A stretch of DNA of 64,000 nucleotides from Microbacterium marinilacus (GCF_019753765.1 NZ_JAIJZW010000005.1:124001-188000), one strand, 5' to 3'. Shown: positions 42,887 through 52,243, counted from the stretch's first letter. Made by a program: numbers and translations. Notes: a model not told the origin generated them from the sequence alone.

Positions 42887-44197
42887 TCAGTCCCGCCGCT
42901 CCGCGTCCTCGAGGTCGCCGTCGGCCACCGCACGGTCGGCTGCGACGGCCGTCTCCGGCGTCACCGCCTTACGGCCGGCATAGACGTCGCGGTCGATGTC
43001 GTCACCGGCATGCGCCACCAGCAGCGCCACCATCGTGTCGCCGTTGACATTGAGGAACGTGCGCAGGACGCCGGTGAACCAGTCCACCGCGATCAGCAGG
43101 CCGATGGCCTCGGTGGGCAGGCCGACGGAGGTCGCCAGGAACATCGCGACCACGGGGAACCCGCCGGGCACCGTGATGGTCCCCATGTTCAGCAGCACCG
43201 CGAGCGCCATGCCCAGCACGATCTGCCCCGGCGTCAGGCTCACGTCGCCCGCTTGGGCCAGGAACAGCACGACGATCGTGTAGTTCAGGACGGCGCCGCA
43301 CGAGCCCATCGTCATGCCGATCGAGAGCGTGAAGTTGGCCACGGGCCGGCTGATGCCGAACTTCTCGACCGCGCTCCTCAGCACCGTCGGGAAGGTCACC
43401 GCCGAGCTGGTGGTGGTGACGGCCAGGACGGTCTGCTCGGCGAGCTTGCCCGGCAGGCGCGTCGGGTTCAGCCGGGTCACCGCCGTGACGGTCGCCACCA
43501 TGGCGAGCAGGATGATCACGACGCCGATCAGCGTCGTTCCGAGGTACGCGAGCGCCGACGTCACGACCGCGAACCCCACGCGGCCGGCGAGATCCGCCAG
43601 AAGACAGAAGACGCCGATGGGCGCGACGACCATCACGAAACGGATCATGGTCAGCACGATCTGCTGCAGCTCGTCGAAGAAGTCGAGCACGGTGCGCTTG
43701 CCGGTGCGCCCGACATACGCGTTCAGCGCGGCCCCGAACAGCAGCGCGAAGACGATGATCGGCACCATGCTGCCCGTGGCCATCGCCTCGACCACGTTCG
43801 TGGAGACGAAGCCCAGCACGGTCTCCTGCCAACCGGCCGGCTCGGGAGCGGGCTCGGCGAGGGCGGGGTCGAGCTCGCCCTCGAACACCATCCCCACCCC
43901 CGGGCGCAGAAGGCTCGCCAGCCCCCATGCGAGCAGGGCCGCGGCGACGGAGAAGCCGATCATCCACGAGAACGTGCGCAGCGCCAGCCGCCCGGCGCCC
44001 TTGCCGGTCATGGCACCTGTGGCGACGATGACCGACGAGAGCACCAGGGGCACGATCGACATCTGGATCAGCCGGATGAACAGGTCCCCGACGAACTTCA
44101 GGTTCTCCGCCCATTCGCCCACGACGAGTCCGAACACGATGCCGGCCACCGCCGCGAGCGCGATTCGGATGGCCGGGTTGCTGAGCGCCTTGGTCAT
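42887..44197 (-). CDS. Dicarboxylate/amino acid:cation symporter (DAACS family)
   Basis: 436 aa with about eight membrane helices and two re-entrant hairpins. LVVGEWAENLKFVGDLFIRLIQMSIVPLVLSSVIV at the N-terminal third, TTTSSAVTFPTVLRSAVEKFG (HP1 serine-rich motif) and NMGTITVPGGFPVVAMFLATSVGLP with INVNGDT-like FLNVNGDTMVALLVA (HP2/TM8) are typical of GltP/DctA. It imports glutamate, aspartate or C4-dicarboxylates with H+ or Na+. The acidic C-terminal tail is not part of the family core. Confidence 0.93.
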   Translation of the reverse strand: MTKALSNPAIRIALAAVAGIVFGLVVGEWAENLKFVGDLFIRLIQMSIVPLVLSSVIVATGAMTGKGAGRLALRTFSWMIGFSVAAALLAWGLASLLRPGVGMVFEGELDPALAEPAPEPAGWQETVLGFVSTNVVEAMATGSMVPIIVFALLFGAALNAYVGRTGKRTVLDFFDELQQIVLTMIRFVMVVAPIGVFCLLADLAGRVGFAVVTSALAYLGTTLIGVVIILLAMVATVTAVTRLNPTRLPGKLAEQTVLAVTTTSSAVTFPTVLRSAVEKFGISRPVANFTLSIGMTMGSCGAVLNYTIVVLFLAQAGDVSLTPGQIVLGMALAVLLNMGTITVPGGFPVVAMFLATSVGLPTEAIGLLIAVDWFTGVLRTFLNVNGDTMVALLVAHAGDDIDRDVYAGRKAVTPETAVAADRAVADGDLEDAERRD

Positions 44198-44203
44198 GGC
44201 GCG

Positions 44204-44209
44204 AAGCTA
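44204..44209 (-). promoter_or_regulatory. -10 box of the DAACS symporter gene
   Basis: TAGCTT on the minus strand lies six bases before ATG 44197; leaderless pattern. Confidence 0.45.
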
Positions 44210-44285
44210 GCCGCGGGCTGTTTCCCCCGTCCTCCCGCCGTGTGTCCGGTCGGTTACTGCGGCCGCGACCTTTCTCGCGACGCCG

Positions 44286-45257
44286 TCACCCGCCTCCGGT
44301 TCGCGTCCGCCGCCCCACCAGCGCGGCGATCACGACACCCGTGCTCGCCAGCGCGACCGTGACGGCCGAGCGCACGGGCGACGGGGGCACCTCGGGCGGC
44401 CAGATCAGGTCGATCGCGAACGACCCGACGAGCATGCCGAGCACAGAGCCGAGCGAGAGCAGCAGCACGCCGATCCTCGGCGCCAGCGCGGCGGACATCG
44501 CGATGTAGACCACGCCGACCGCACCGCCGAGGTAGAGCCACGGGTCGGACGGGAACGCCGCCAGCTCGGTGACGGGGATCCGGACGAGCGCGATGACCCC
44601 CAGCACCAGCGTGCCGCCCGCGAAGTTCACGAACGTCGCGATGAGGGCCGACCCCGTGCCGCGCTGCAGGCGACCGTTCGTGGCCTGCTGCCACGCGAGC
44701 CCTGCGCCCACCACGACCGGAAGCAGCAGCATCCACGGCGGCACGGCGCCGAGCGCGCCGCCGGTCAGCGAGAACGCGACCGCGCCCAGCGCGAGCGCGA
44801 CGCCCGCGACCCGCGGCAGCGTGACCGCCGTGACACCGGCCGGGCTGTAGCCGACGCGGTCGAGCACCAGACCGCTCAGGGTCTGTCCCGCCACCACGCC
44901 GACCGTGAACATCGCGGTGCCGATCACTCCCACGACCAGTCCCTGCGACGCCACGGTCAGGGCGCCGGCGGCGCCGCCGATCATGATCCACCAGGGGATC
45001 GCGCGCTCCCGGAGACCGCGGACCAGCCGGACGGCCGCCGCGCGGCCGGCAGGCAGGATCGCCACCACGATCGCCATGATGAGGAAGCCCGAGCCGAACG
45101 AGACGACGGCCGCGACCACGCCGTCGTCGATCGCCGCGCCGAGCGCGCCGTTCATCCGCGACTGGGTCGCAGTGAGGAGGCCGACCGCGATCGCGCCCAC
45201 GACCGGGAGCGTGCCGCGGAGCGCGCGCCCTCGCGGGGAGCCTGACACGCCGTTCAC
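44286..45257 (-). CDS. YdcZ-type (DUF606) DMT membrane protein
   Basis: 323 aa with ten membrane segments arranged as two DUF606 halves: AIAVGLLTATQSRMNGALG and SFGSGFLIM in the first, ATNGRLQRGTG and TFVNFAGGTLVLG in the second. YdcZ proteins belong to the drug/metabolite transporter superfamily; no substrate is known. GTG 45257 lies six bases after a TAGGCT -10. Confidence 0.9.
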   Translation of the reverse strand: MNGVSGSPRGRALRGTLPVVGAIAVGLLTATQSRMNGALGAAIDDGVVAAVVSFGSGFLIMAIVVAILPAGRAAAVRLVRGLRERAIPWWIMIGGAAGALTVASQGLVVGVIGTAMFTVGVVAGQTLSGLVLDRVGYSPAGVTAVTLPRVAGVALALGAVAFSLTGGALGAVPPWMLLLPVVVGAGLAWQQATNGRLQRGTGSALIATFVNFAGGTLVLGVIALVRIPVTELAAFPSDPWLYLGGAVGVVYIAMSAALAPRIGVLLLSLGSVLGMLVGSFAIDLIWPPEVPPSPVRSAVTVALASTGVVIAALVGRRTRTGGG

Positions 45258-45263
45258 GGCCTC

Positions 45264-45269
45264 AGCCTA
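45264..45269 (-). promoter_or_regulatory. -10 box of the YdcZ-type gene
   Basis: TAGGCT on the minus strand, six bases before GTG 45257; leaderless pattern. Confidence 0.45.
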
Positions 45270-45317
45270 GGGCGCGTCGACGGCCCGCCTGCACGCGCCG
45301 ACGTTCGTCGTCGCGCC

Positions 45318-45893
45318 CTACGGCGAGGAGCGGCGATCGATGTCCTCGCCCGACCAGAGGTCGCCGCACTCGACGGCGGTCGCGTCGTGCGCGATCAGGT
45401 AGGGGCGTGCGCCCGCATCGCCCGAGAGCGTCGCGCGCAACCGCGCGACGTGCGCGCCGCCGACCAGCACGGGGTGCCCGGGGCGCCCGCCGTACACCGC
45501 CTGCGCCAGGCCCTCAGGCGAGCCTCGCCCGGCGGCGACCACGCGACGGATCGCCTCGGGGACGACTCCCGGGGTGTCGACGGGGAGGATCACGACGGCC
45601 CCGGCGACGCCGATCCGCTCGAGCGCCCCGCGCAGCGTCACCGACAGGCCCGCGGCCGCTCCGGCGACCACGAGGGGTTCCGCGTGCGCGGGGACGAGTT
45701 CCGCTGCGGACGAGGAGGCCTCCGAGAGCGCGACGACGACCCGGTCGCAGCCGGCGGCGCGCAGCGCGTCGGCCGCGATCGCGACCCACGGCGTCCCGTC
45801 CGCCGTGAGCGCGAACGCCTTCGGCCCGCCGAAGCGCGTGCCCGCTCCGGCGGCGAGCACGAGCCCGCAGAGACGCGGAGGGGGGATCGACAT
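45318..45893 (-). CDS. MobA/MocA-like nucleotidyltransferase (molybdenum cofactor type)
   Basis: 191 aa. LVLAAGAGTRFGGPKAF (about 11-27) is the nucleotide-binding loop, VILPVDTPGVVPEAIRRV carries the metal-binding Asp, and GRPGHPVLVGGAHV is the MocA/MobA-like GHP motif. Such enzymes attach CMP or GMP to molybdopterin. It is divergent from the molybdenum hydroxylase operon 115 bp away and probably finishes the cofactor for that enzyme (inference). Confidence 0.88.
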   Translation of the reverse strand: MSIPPPRLCGLVLAAGAGTRFGGPKAFALTADGTPWVAIAADALRAAGCDRVVVALSEASSSAAELVPAHAEPLVVAGAAAGLSVTLRGALERIGVAGAVVILPVDTPGVVPEAIRRVVAAGRGSPEGLAQAVYGGRPGHPVLVGGAHVARLRATLSGDAGARPYLIAHDATAVECGDLWSGEDIDRRSSP

Positions 45894-45899
45894 CGGGGA

Positions 45900-45905
45900 A
45901 GTCTA
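45900..45905 (-). promoter_or_regulatory. -10 box of the nucleotidyltransferase gene
   Basis: TAGACT on the minus strand, six bases before ATG 45893; leaderless pattern. Confidence 0.45.
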
Positions 45906-45996
45906 CGGCGGCGGTCACGCGGCTCGCCGCCTCGTCGCGCGCACCGTTCTGCGGGTTCGTTCGTCTGCGTGTAGCAGGCCGGAAACACGGCATGGC

Positions 45997-46002
45997 TACG
46001 TT
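45997..46002 (+). promoter_or_regulatory. -10 box of the xdh operon
   Basis: TACGTT lies six bases before the xdhC ATG at 46009. The 115-bp divergent gap shows no clear operator dyad. Confidence 0.4.
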
Positions 46003-46008
46003 GGCGCC

Positions 46009-47133
46009 ATGCTCGACATCGCCACCCCCGTGCTCGACCGGCTCCGCTCGGGCCGAGAGGTCGCGGTGGTGACGGTGACGGAGGTCGACCGGAGCGCCCC
46101 GCGAGGCGTGGGCGCGTCGATGGCGGTGACCGACGCCGGCGAGGTGATCGGCTCGATCTCCGGCGGCTGCGTCGAAGGGGACGCGATCGTCCTCGCGCAC
46201 CTCGTGCTCGCCGACGGAGCCGCGCGCGGCGCGCGGTTCGGGTTCGACGACGAGGCCGCGCACGCCGCGGGCCTGGCCTGCGGTGGCCGGATCGGGGTGC
46301 TTGCCTACCGGATCCGGCGGTCGGACGCGGCGGCGTTCCTCGCCCTGGAGGAGGCGGCCGCGGATCGCGCGGTGACGGTGGGGATCGCGCTCGAGGGCGC
46401 GGCCGCGGGCTCGATCGTGCGCTCCGGCGACCTGGCGTCGGCCCCGGCGCCGTCGCTCGACGCCGCGCTGGACGCCGCCGCGATCCTGGCGGAGACGCGC
46501 GTCGTACGGGCCGACGACGGACAGGCCGTGCTCGCCCTGTCGCGCGCGCCGCGGCCCCGTCTCCTCGTCCTCGGGGCGGGCGATCACGCCGCCGCGCTCT
46601 GCCGCGTCGCGACCGCCGCCGGCTTCGCCGTGACCGTGTGCGACGTGTGGGACACTCTCGTCACGCGCGAGCGCTTCCCGGAGGCCGCAGAGCTCGTCGC
46701 CGCCGACCCGGCGACGTACCTACGCTCGCAGGACGCCGACGGCGTGGACGCACGGACCGCGGTCTGCGTGCTGACCCACGACACCCGCCTGGACATCCCC
46801 GCCATCCGCGTCGCCCTGGGGATGCCGGTCGGCTTCGTGGGGGCGCTCGGGTCCCGCCGCACCGTCGCGCACCGTGCGGCCCTGCTGCGCGAGGCGGGCG
46901 TCGGCGAGGACGACCTCGCGCGCCTGCATTCGCCCCTGGGCCTCGACCTCGGCGGCGCGTCGCCCGACGAGGTGGCGATCTCGGCGCTCGCGGAGATCGT
47001 GCAGTCCCGGCACGGCGCCTCCGGCCGCCCGCTGCTCGAGCGCACCGGCGCGCTGCACCGCGGCGGGGCACCGGAGGTCGACGCCCCCGCGACGTCCTGC
47101 TCGACCGGCGCGGAGACCGTGGCATGGATCTGA
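46009..47133 (+). CDS. xdhC: XdhC-family molybdenum-enzyme maturation factor
   Basis: 374 aa. It binds the molybdenum cofactor and helps sulfurate and insert it into xanthine-dehydrogenase-type enzymes. An N-terminal XdhC/CoxI domain (GSISGGCVEGDAIVLAHLVL near 45-65; HAAGLACGGRIGVL) is followed by a Rossmann-type XdhC_C domain (LLVLGAGDHAAALCRVATAAGFAVTVCD near 187-214; GFVGALGSRR). The gene overlaps the FAD-subunit gene by 10 bp. Confidence 0.93.
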   Translation: MLDIATPVLDRLRSGREVAVVTVTEVDRSAPRGVGASMAVTDAGEVIGSISGGCVEGDAIVLAHLVLADGAARGARFGFDDEAAHAAGLACGGRIGVLAYRIRRSDAAAFLALEEAAADRAVTVGIALEGAAAGSIVRSGDLASAPAPSLDAALDAAAILAETRVVRADDGQAVLALSRAPRPRLLVLGAGDHAAALCRVATAAGFAVTVCDVWDTLVTRERFPEAAELVAADPATYLRSQDADGVDARTAVCVLTHDTRLDIPAIRVALGMPVGFVGALGSRRTVAHRAALLREAGVGEDDLARLHSPLGLDLGGASPDEVAISALAEIVQSRHGASGRPLLERTGALHRGGAPEVDAPATSCSTGAETVAWI

Positions 47134-47972
47134 ACACGGTCGCGTCATACCGGCGCGCCCGCACGCGCGGCGACCTCGCCCTCGCGCCCGGCGAGACCTT
47201 CATCGCGGGCGGCACCTGGCTGCTCGGCGAACCGCAGCCCGACGTGACCGGCCTCGTCGACCTCACGACGATGGGCTGGCCCGACCTCGAGGCGGGCGAG
47301 GAGGGGCTGCGGATCGGCGCGACCTGCACGATCGCCCGTCTGGTCGCCTACGCCGCGCAGGCGCCCGCGGCGTGGAGGGCGGCACGGGTCTTCCCGGTGG
47401 CGGCCGACTCGCTGCTCGCGTCGTTCAAGATCTGGAACGCGGCGACCGTCGGCGGAAACGTCGCCCAGTCGTTCGCAGCCGGGGCGATGATCTCGCTGGC
47501 CGCGGGCCTCGACGGCGACGCCGTGATCTGGACCCCGGACGGCGGCGAGCGACGCACTCCCGTCGCCCACGTTCCGGCCGACGACGGCCGGAACAGCCTG
47601 GCGGACGGAGAGGTGCTCCGCGCGATCGAGCTGCCCGCCCGGACGCTGCGGTCGCGCTTCACACTGCACCGGATCGCGCTGGCCGAGCTCGGCCGGGCCG
47701 CGTCCGTCGTGACGGGCCGCGCCGACGAGGACGGGGCCGCGACCTTCGTCGTCACGGCCGCCACCCGGACCCCCGTGACGCTGCGCTTCCCGGAGCTGCC
47801 GACGGCCCAGGAGCTCGCCGCCGCCGTGTCGGGCGCATCCGGGTGGTACACCGACCCCCTGGGCGCCGCCGACTGGCGCCGCGCGGTGAGCGGCGTGCTG
47901 GCGGAGCGGGCGCGGGCGGAGCTGGCGGAGGCCGAGCCGGCGGAGGACACGCCGGTGGAGGACGCGGCATGA
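47124..47972 (+). CDS. xdhB: Xanthine dehydrogenase-type FAD-binding subunit
   Basis: 282 aa. FIAGGTWLLGE (about 26-36) and LASFKIWNAATVGGNVAQSFAAGAM (FAD pyrophosphate loop, ~99-123) are the CoxM/XdhB signatures, and the second half is the CO-dehydrogenase flavoprotein C-terminal domain. It passes electrons from the Fe-S subunit to NAD+ or another acceptor. It overlaps both neighbours (10 bp before, ATGA after), so three proteins are made as a coupled set. Confidence 0.92.
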   Translation: MDLNTVASYRRARTRGDLALAPGETFIAGGTWLLGEPQPDVTGLVDLTTMGWPDLEAGEEGLRIGATCTIARLVAYAAQAPAAWRAARVFPVAADSLLASFKIWNAATVGGNVAQSFAAGAMISLAAGLDGDAVIWTPDGGERRTPVAHVPADDGRNSLADGEVLRAIELPARTLRSRFTLHRIALAELGRAASVVTGRADEDGAATFVVTAATRTPVTLRFPELPTAQELAAAVSGASGWYTDPLGAADWRRAVSGVLAERARAELAEAEPAEDTPVEDAA

Positions 47973-50692
47973 GGATGGACGTCGACGGCGCGCCGGTGGA
48001 GGCGGCCCCTCGACCCGGGCAGAGCCTGCGCACGCTGCTGCGGGAGCACGGAGCGACCTCGGTCAAGAAGGGCTGCGACGCCGGCGACTGCGGCGCGTGC
48101 GCGGTGCTGCTCGACGGAGAGCCGGTGCACTCGTGCCTGGTGCCCGCCGCGCGGGCCGACGGGCGCGCGGTCACCACCGCCGCCGGCCTCGCCCCCGACG
48201 GTGGGCTGCACCCCGTGCAGGAGGCGATCGCATCGGGCTTCGGCTTCCAGTGCGGCTTCTGCACGCCCGGCATGAGCGTCACCGCCTCCTGCCTCGGGCC
48301 CGACGATCTCCCCGACCTCGACCGACGGCTCAAGGGCAGCCTCTGCCGGTGCACCGGGTACCGGCCGATCCGCGAGGCGATCCGCGAGTCCGTGCTCGGA
48401 CCGGTGCGGGAGACGGGCGCCGGGACACCGGCGGGCGCAGGAGCTCCGGCGGGCGTCGGCCGGTCGGTCGTGCCCGAGCCCGCGCGGCGCGTGGTGCAGG
48501 GGCGCGAGCCGTACACCTTCGACGAGACGCCGGACGGCGCGCTCGTGCTCCGCGTGCTCGGCTCCCCTCATCCGCACGCCCGCATCCGGTCCATCGACAG
48601 CGCGGCCGCCCGCGCCGTGCCCGGCGTCGTCGCGGTGTACACGCACGAGGACGCCCCCGCGCGGCGCTACTCGACCGGACGGCACGAGCACCGCACCGAC
48701 GATCCGGACGACACCCGCATGCTCGACGACGTCGTGCGCCACGTGGGGCAGCGCGTCGCCGCCGTGGTCGCCGAGACCGCCGCCGCCGCGGAGCAGGCGC
48801 TGAGCCGCCTGCGCGTCGACTACGAGCTCCTGCCCGCGGTGTTCGACCCCGAGGAGGCGCGCACGGCGGGGGCGCCCCCGATCCATCCCGACCGCACGCC
48901 GGACGACCGGGTCGCCGACGCCGCCCGCAACGTCGTCGCCGGCATGCACACGGGATACGGCGGCGACGTCGACGCGGCCCTGGCGTCCAGCGCCGTGACG
49001 GTGTCGGGCACCTGGAGCACCGGGCGGTCCATCCACGCCCAGCTCGAGACGCACGGGGCGGTCGGGTGGCTCGACGACGAGGGACGCCTCGTGATCCGGT
49101 CGTCCACCCAGGTGCCGTTCCTCACCCGCGACGAGCTGTGCGTGCTGTTCGACCTGCCGCGCGAGCGCGTGCGCGTCTACGCCCCGCGCGTGGGCGGCGG
49201 CTTCGGCGGCAAGCAGGAGATCTTCACCGAGGACCTCGTCGCGTTCGCCGTGCTGCGCACGGGGCGCCCGGTCGCGTACGAGTTCTCGCGAGCGGACGAG
49301 TTCTGGCGGTCGGCGATGCGGCACCCGATGCGGGTGTCGGTCTCGCTCGGCGCCGACGAGACCGGAAGGCTGACGGCGCTGAAGCTCGACGTGCTGAGCG
49401 ACACCGGCGCATACGGCAACCACGCGATCGGCGTGCTGTTCCACGGCTGCGCGGAATCGGTGACGCTCTACCGCTCGCCGGTGGTGCGCGTGGACGCCGA
49501 GGCGGTCTACACGAACAACGTGCCCTCGGGAGCGTTCCGCGGATACGGACTCGGGCAGGTGACGCTCGGCATCGAGTCGGCCCTCGACCTGCTCGCACAG
49601 CGGCTGGAGCTGGATCCGTTCGAGCTGCGCCGCCTCAACGCGGTGCGCGAGGGCGACCCGATCCGCACGGCGGACGGCCACGTCGAGGACGACCTCGTGT
49701 GGGGCAGCTACGGTCTCGACCAGTGCCTCGACCTCGCCCAGGGCGCTCTCGCCCGCGACGGCGAGGAGGCGCCGGACGGGTGGCTCGTCGGCGAGGGCAT
49801 GGCCGCCGCGATGATCGCGACGCTCGCCCCCCGCGGGCACATCGCGCACGCGACGGCCACGCTGCGCCCGGACGGCACCGTCGACCTCGCGACCGGCACC
49901 GCCGAGTTCGGCAACGGCACCACGACGGTGCAGCGACAGATCGCCGCGAGCGTGCTCGGTCTCGGGCTCGACCGGATCCGCCTGTCCCACGCCGACACCG
50001 ACGCCGTGGCGCACGACACCGGAGCGTTCGCGTCGGCCGGCATCACGGTCGCGGGCAAGGCCCTCCACGCCGCCTGCGTCGCCCTGCGCGAGCGGATCGT
50101 GCGGGAGGCCGCGACGCGATCCGGGTGCGCGGCATCCGACTGCGCCTATACGCCCGACGGCGTGCGCACCCCGACCGGCGTCGTCGCGCTCGAGGACCTC
50201 GCCGGCCCGGAGGGGATCGTCGCGACCGGCGAGGAGCACGGCGAACGACGGTCGCTGGCGTTCAACGTGCACGCGGTGCGCGTGGCGGTCGATCCGCAGA
50301 CCGGCGTCGTGCGGATCCTGCGCAACGTCCACGCCGCCGACGCCGGCTTCGTGATGAACCCCGCGCAGTGCCGCGGGCAGATCGAGGGCGGCGTCGCGCA
50401 GGGCCTCGGCGGCGCGCTGTACGAGGAGGTGCTCGTCGAGGAGGGCGTGGTGCTCAACCCGGCCTTCCGCACGTACCGCGTGCCGCAGTCGGCGGACATC
50501 CCGGACGTGGAGATCCACTTCGCCGACACGTCCGACGACCTGGGGCCCTTCGGCGCGAAGTCGATGAGCGAGTCGCCCTACAACCCCGTCGCTCCCGCGA
50601 TCGGCAACGCGATCGCCCGAGCGCTCGGCAGCCGTCCCTACCGGCAGCCCTTCACCCGCGAGCGCGTCTGGCGCCTGGCCCAGGGCCTCTGA
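47969..50692 (+). CDS. Fusion of [2Fe-2S] and molybdopterin subunits of a xanthine dehydrogenase-type hydroxylase
   Basis: 907 aa. Residues 1-145 are a complete two-cluster ferredoxin part: C36, C41, C44, C56 for the first cluster and C95, C98, C126, C128 for the second. After a Gly/Ala/Pro linker (~145-165) comes the large molybdenum part with GGGFGGKQE, AFRGYG, GNGTTT and the late GAKSMSESPYNPVAPAI carrying the candidate catalytic Glu. In most bacteria these are separate proteins. The likely substrate is hypoxanthine or xanthine given the purine genes nearby, but other N-heterocycles cannot be excluded. Confidence 0.93.
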   Translation: MRMDVDGAPVEAAPRPGQSLRTLLREHGATSVKKGCDAGDCGACAVLLDGEPVHSCLVPAARADGRAVTTAAGLAPDGGLHPVQEAIASGFGFQCGFCTPGMSVTASCLGPDDLPDLDRRLKGSLCRCTGYRPIREAIRESVLGPVRETGAGTPAGAGAPAGVGRSVVPEPARRVVQGREPYTFDETPDGALVLRVLGSPHPHARIRSIDSAAARAVPGVVAVYTHEDAPARRYSTGRHEHRTDDPDDTRMLDDVVRHVGQRVAAVVAETAAAAEQALSRLRVDYELLPAVFDPEEARTAGAPPIHPDRTPDDRVADAARNVVAGMHTGYGGDVDAALASSAVTVSGTWSTGRSIHAQLETHGAVGWLDDEGRLVIRSSTQVPFLTRDELCVLFDLPRERVRVYAPRVGGGFGGKQEIFTEDLVAFAVLRTGRPVAYEFSRADEFWRSAMRHPMRVSVSLGADETGRLTALKLDVLSDTGAYGNHAIGVLFHGCAESVTLYRSPVVRVDAEAVYTNNVPSGAFRGYGLGQVTLGIESALDLLAQRLELDPFELRRLNAVREGDPIRTADGHVEDDLVWGSYGLDQCLDLAQGALARDGEEAPDGWLVGEGMAAAMIATLAPRGHIAHATATLRPDGTVDLATGTAEFGNGTTTVQRQIAASVLGLGLDRIRLSHADTDAVAHDTGAFASAGITVAGKALHAACVALRERIVREAATRSGCAASDCAYTPDGVRTPTGVVALEDLAGPEGIVATGEEHGERRSLAFNVHAVRVAVDPQTGVVRILRNVHAADAGFVMNPAQCRGQIEGGVAQGLGGALYEEVLVEEGVVLNPAFRTYRVPQSADIPDVEIHFADTSDDLGPFGAKSMSESPYNPVAPAIGNAIARALGSRPYRQPFTRERVWRLAQGL

Positions 50693-50728
50693 CCGACCGG
50701 CCGTGCGCCACGCCTCGCCTCGCGCTCT

Positions 50729-50835
50729 GTGAGACCGCACCCGGCGAGCGAGACCGAGAACGTCGCGTGAGACGGTCACCGTCGTCAACGGTCTCGCTCC
50801 GTGTCTTCGGCGTCAGACAGGAGATGCGGTCTCGC
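50729..50835. repeat. GAGACCG/CGGTCTC intergenic element (family A, copy 2)
   Basis: TGAGACCGCA, GCGAGACCGAG and GTGAGACGGTCACCGTCGTC on the left, then CAACGGTCTCGCTCCG and ATGCGGTCTCGCT on the right. It sits between the convergent xdh fusion gene and the nuclease gene. The layout matches the other three copies. Confidence 0.75.
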
Positions 50836-50888
50836 TCCGCGGACGCGGTGTCGCACAGCGGAATGGGCGTCGTGCAGCGGCTTCGGTG

Positions 50889-52002
50889 TCAAGGACGCGC
50901 CGGACGCCGAGCGTGCAGCGCCGCGCGCAGCGACTCGAGGGCACCGGTGTCGGGAGGCCGGATCTCGCGGAGCCCCGCTGCCCGCAGCACCGCCCCGAGC
51001 CTCGCGGGCTCGCTCACCTCCGGCCACATCCACCGTGCCAGGCCGCTCGCCTGCCGGCGCTGGGCGTCCTCGCGTCGTTTCTCGGCGACGAGCGCCGCCG
51101 CGCCGTCGCCGAACGTGCCGTCGTACTTCACACGTCCGTCGGCCTCCCCGAAGATCCCACGCCGCGCACGCAGCCGCGCCCGTTCCACATCCCAGAAGAA
51201 GTCGCCTCGCGCAGACTCGCCGTCCGCCCCGACGAACGGCTGCTGCAGCGCCGGCTCGGGGAAGCCGAGCCATTCGATCGCCGCGCGGCTGAGAGACTCG
51301 ATGGCCGTCTCGGCCTGGTCCGTGGCGCGCGCGGGCGCCCCCCCCCCCCCCCCCCGCCCCCCCGCGGGACCACCGCGCCCGGGGGGGGCGCTTCCCGCGC
51401 GGCGGGGGGGGGGGGGGGGGGGGGGGCCGCCCCCCCCCCCCCCCCCCCCCCCCCCCCCGCCCCCGTGAGCTCGAACGGCTCTCGTTGAGCCCGGGCAGCG
51501 AGGGCGCGGTCAGAGCGGGGTCGACGCGCAGCGCTCCGTCAGCCGCCATGAGCGCGATCGCCGGATGGCGCAGCCGCGCGATGTCGACCGCCGTCTCGGC
51601 CGGCGAGAGCACCGAGACGCCGCCGTCCTCTCGAACGTCTCGCCCGTCCTGCGTGGCGTGCCAGCGGATCGTCCCGCCCGCTCGAGCGAGGCCCGGATCC
51701 TCGACCAGCAGGTGGACGTGCGGCTCGCTGCCGAGGACCGGGATGCCGTACAGCGCGGCCGCCGACTCCGCGGCGAACACGGCGCGCTCGTGAGTGAGCG
51801 CGACGGCGTGCACCCGGGTGAGGTAGCGGTCCCACGGCGGCAGCGCCGACCACTCCCCTCGCTCCGCGTACACGCCGCGCTCGACCAGGGTCAGCTCGCG
51901 GCGCCGGATCGCACCCTCGACGGACGTGTCGGCGCCCGCTCGCCGCGCGAGCGTGATCGGCGTGGGCCGCAGGGCGAGAGCCCGATCGATCGCGATGGTC
52001 AT
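50889..52002 (-). pseudogene. AbiEi-like / Vsr-type nuclease gene interrupted by a G/C homopolymer tract
   Basis: The N-terminal part (ATG 52002 to ~51470) encodes ~175 residues of a winged-helix AbiEi-like start (TPITLARRAGADTS, RRRELTLVERGVYAE) and a middle domain to PGLNESRSS. The C-terminal part (~51325 to the stop at 50889) encodes a DUF559/Vsr-like nuclease: ETAIESLSRAAIEWLGFPEP, DFFWD, GEADGRVKYDG, LVAEKRREDA. Together they make one familiar ~300-aa actinobacterial protein, but the two parts are in frames one base apart across the tract at 51338-51464. The gene is either truly broken or intact and mis-sequenced. Confidence 0.75.
51338..51464. repeat. G/C homopolymer tract
   Basis: It contains an 18-base C run (51338-51355), a 23-base G run (51404-51426) and a 29-base C run (51430-51458) with short GC linkers. 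No other such runs occur in the window. It falls inside one gene and shifts its frame. Confidence 0.95.
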
Positions 52003-52118
52003 GCCTGCCAGCCTCGCCGCGCGCCCGGCGGTCTGGCGCCCACCCGCCCCCTTCCGGGAAAACCCGGGGCACCCGCCGGCTTGTGGACGAACCGCCGCAC
52101 CGCGCGACACCCCGTCCT

Positions 52119-52225
52119 CCGAGACCGCATCCGATGTGCGAGAGCGCACGATCCGGGTGAGACCGTCGCCGTCGGTGCCGGTCTCGCACGCCAGGCTCTG
52201 TCTCGCGCACCTCTTGCGGTCTCGC
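52119..52225. repeat. GAGACCG/CGGTCTC intergenic element (family A, copy 3)
   Basis: CCGAGACCGCA, TGCGAGAGCGCACG and GTGAGACCGTCGCCGTCGG lead to GTGCCGGTCTCGCACGCC, TCTGTCTCGCGCACC and TTGCGGTCTCGC. The central pair GAGACCG...CGGTCTC is a dyad. The gap separates two minus-strand genes; the remaining ~115 bp next to 52002 hold only the nuclease promoter region. Confidence 0.75.
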
Positions 52226-52243
52226 GGCGCGGCGAGGCGCGGA

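Noticed and set aside
47348..50788. A 1146-codon open frame on the minus strand
   Set aside because: Antisense to the FAD-subunit and Fe-S/molybdopterin genes; His/Arg/Val-rich low-information sequence.
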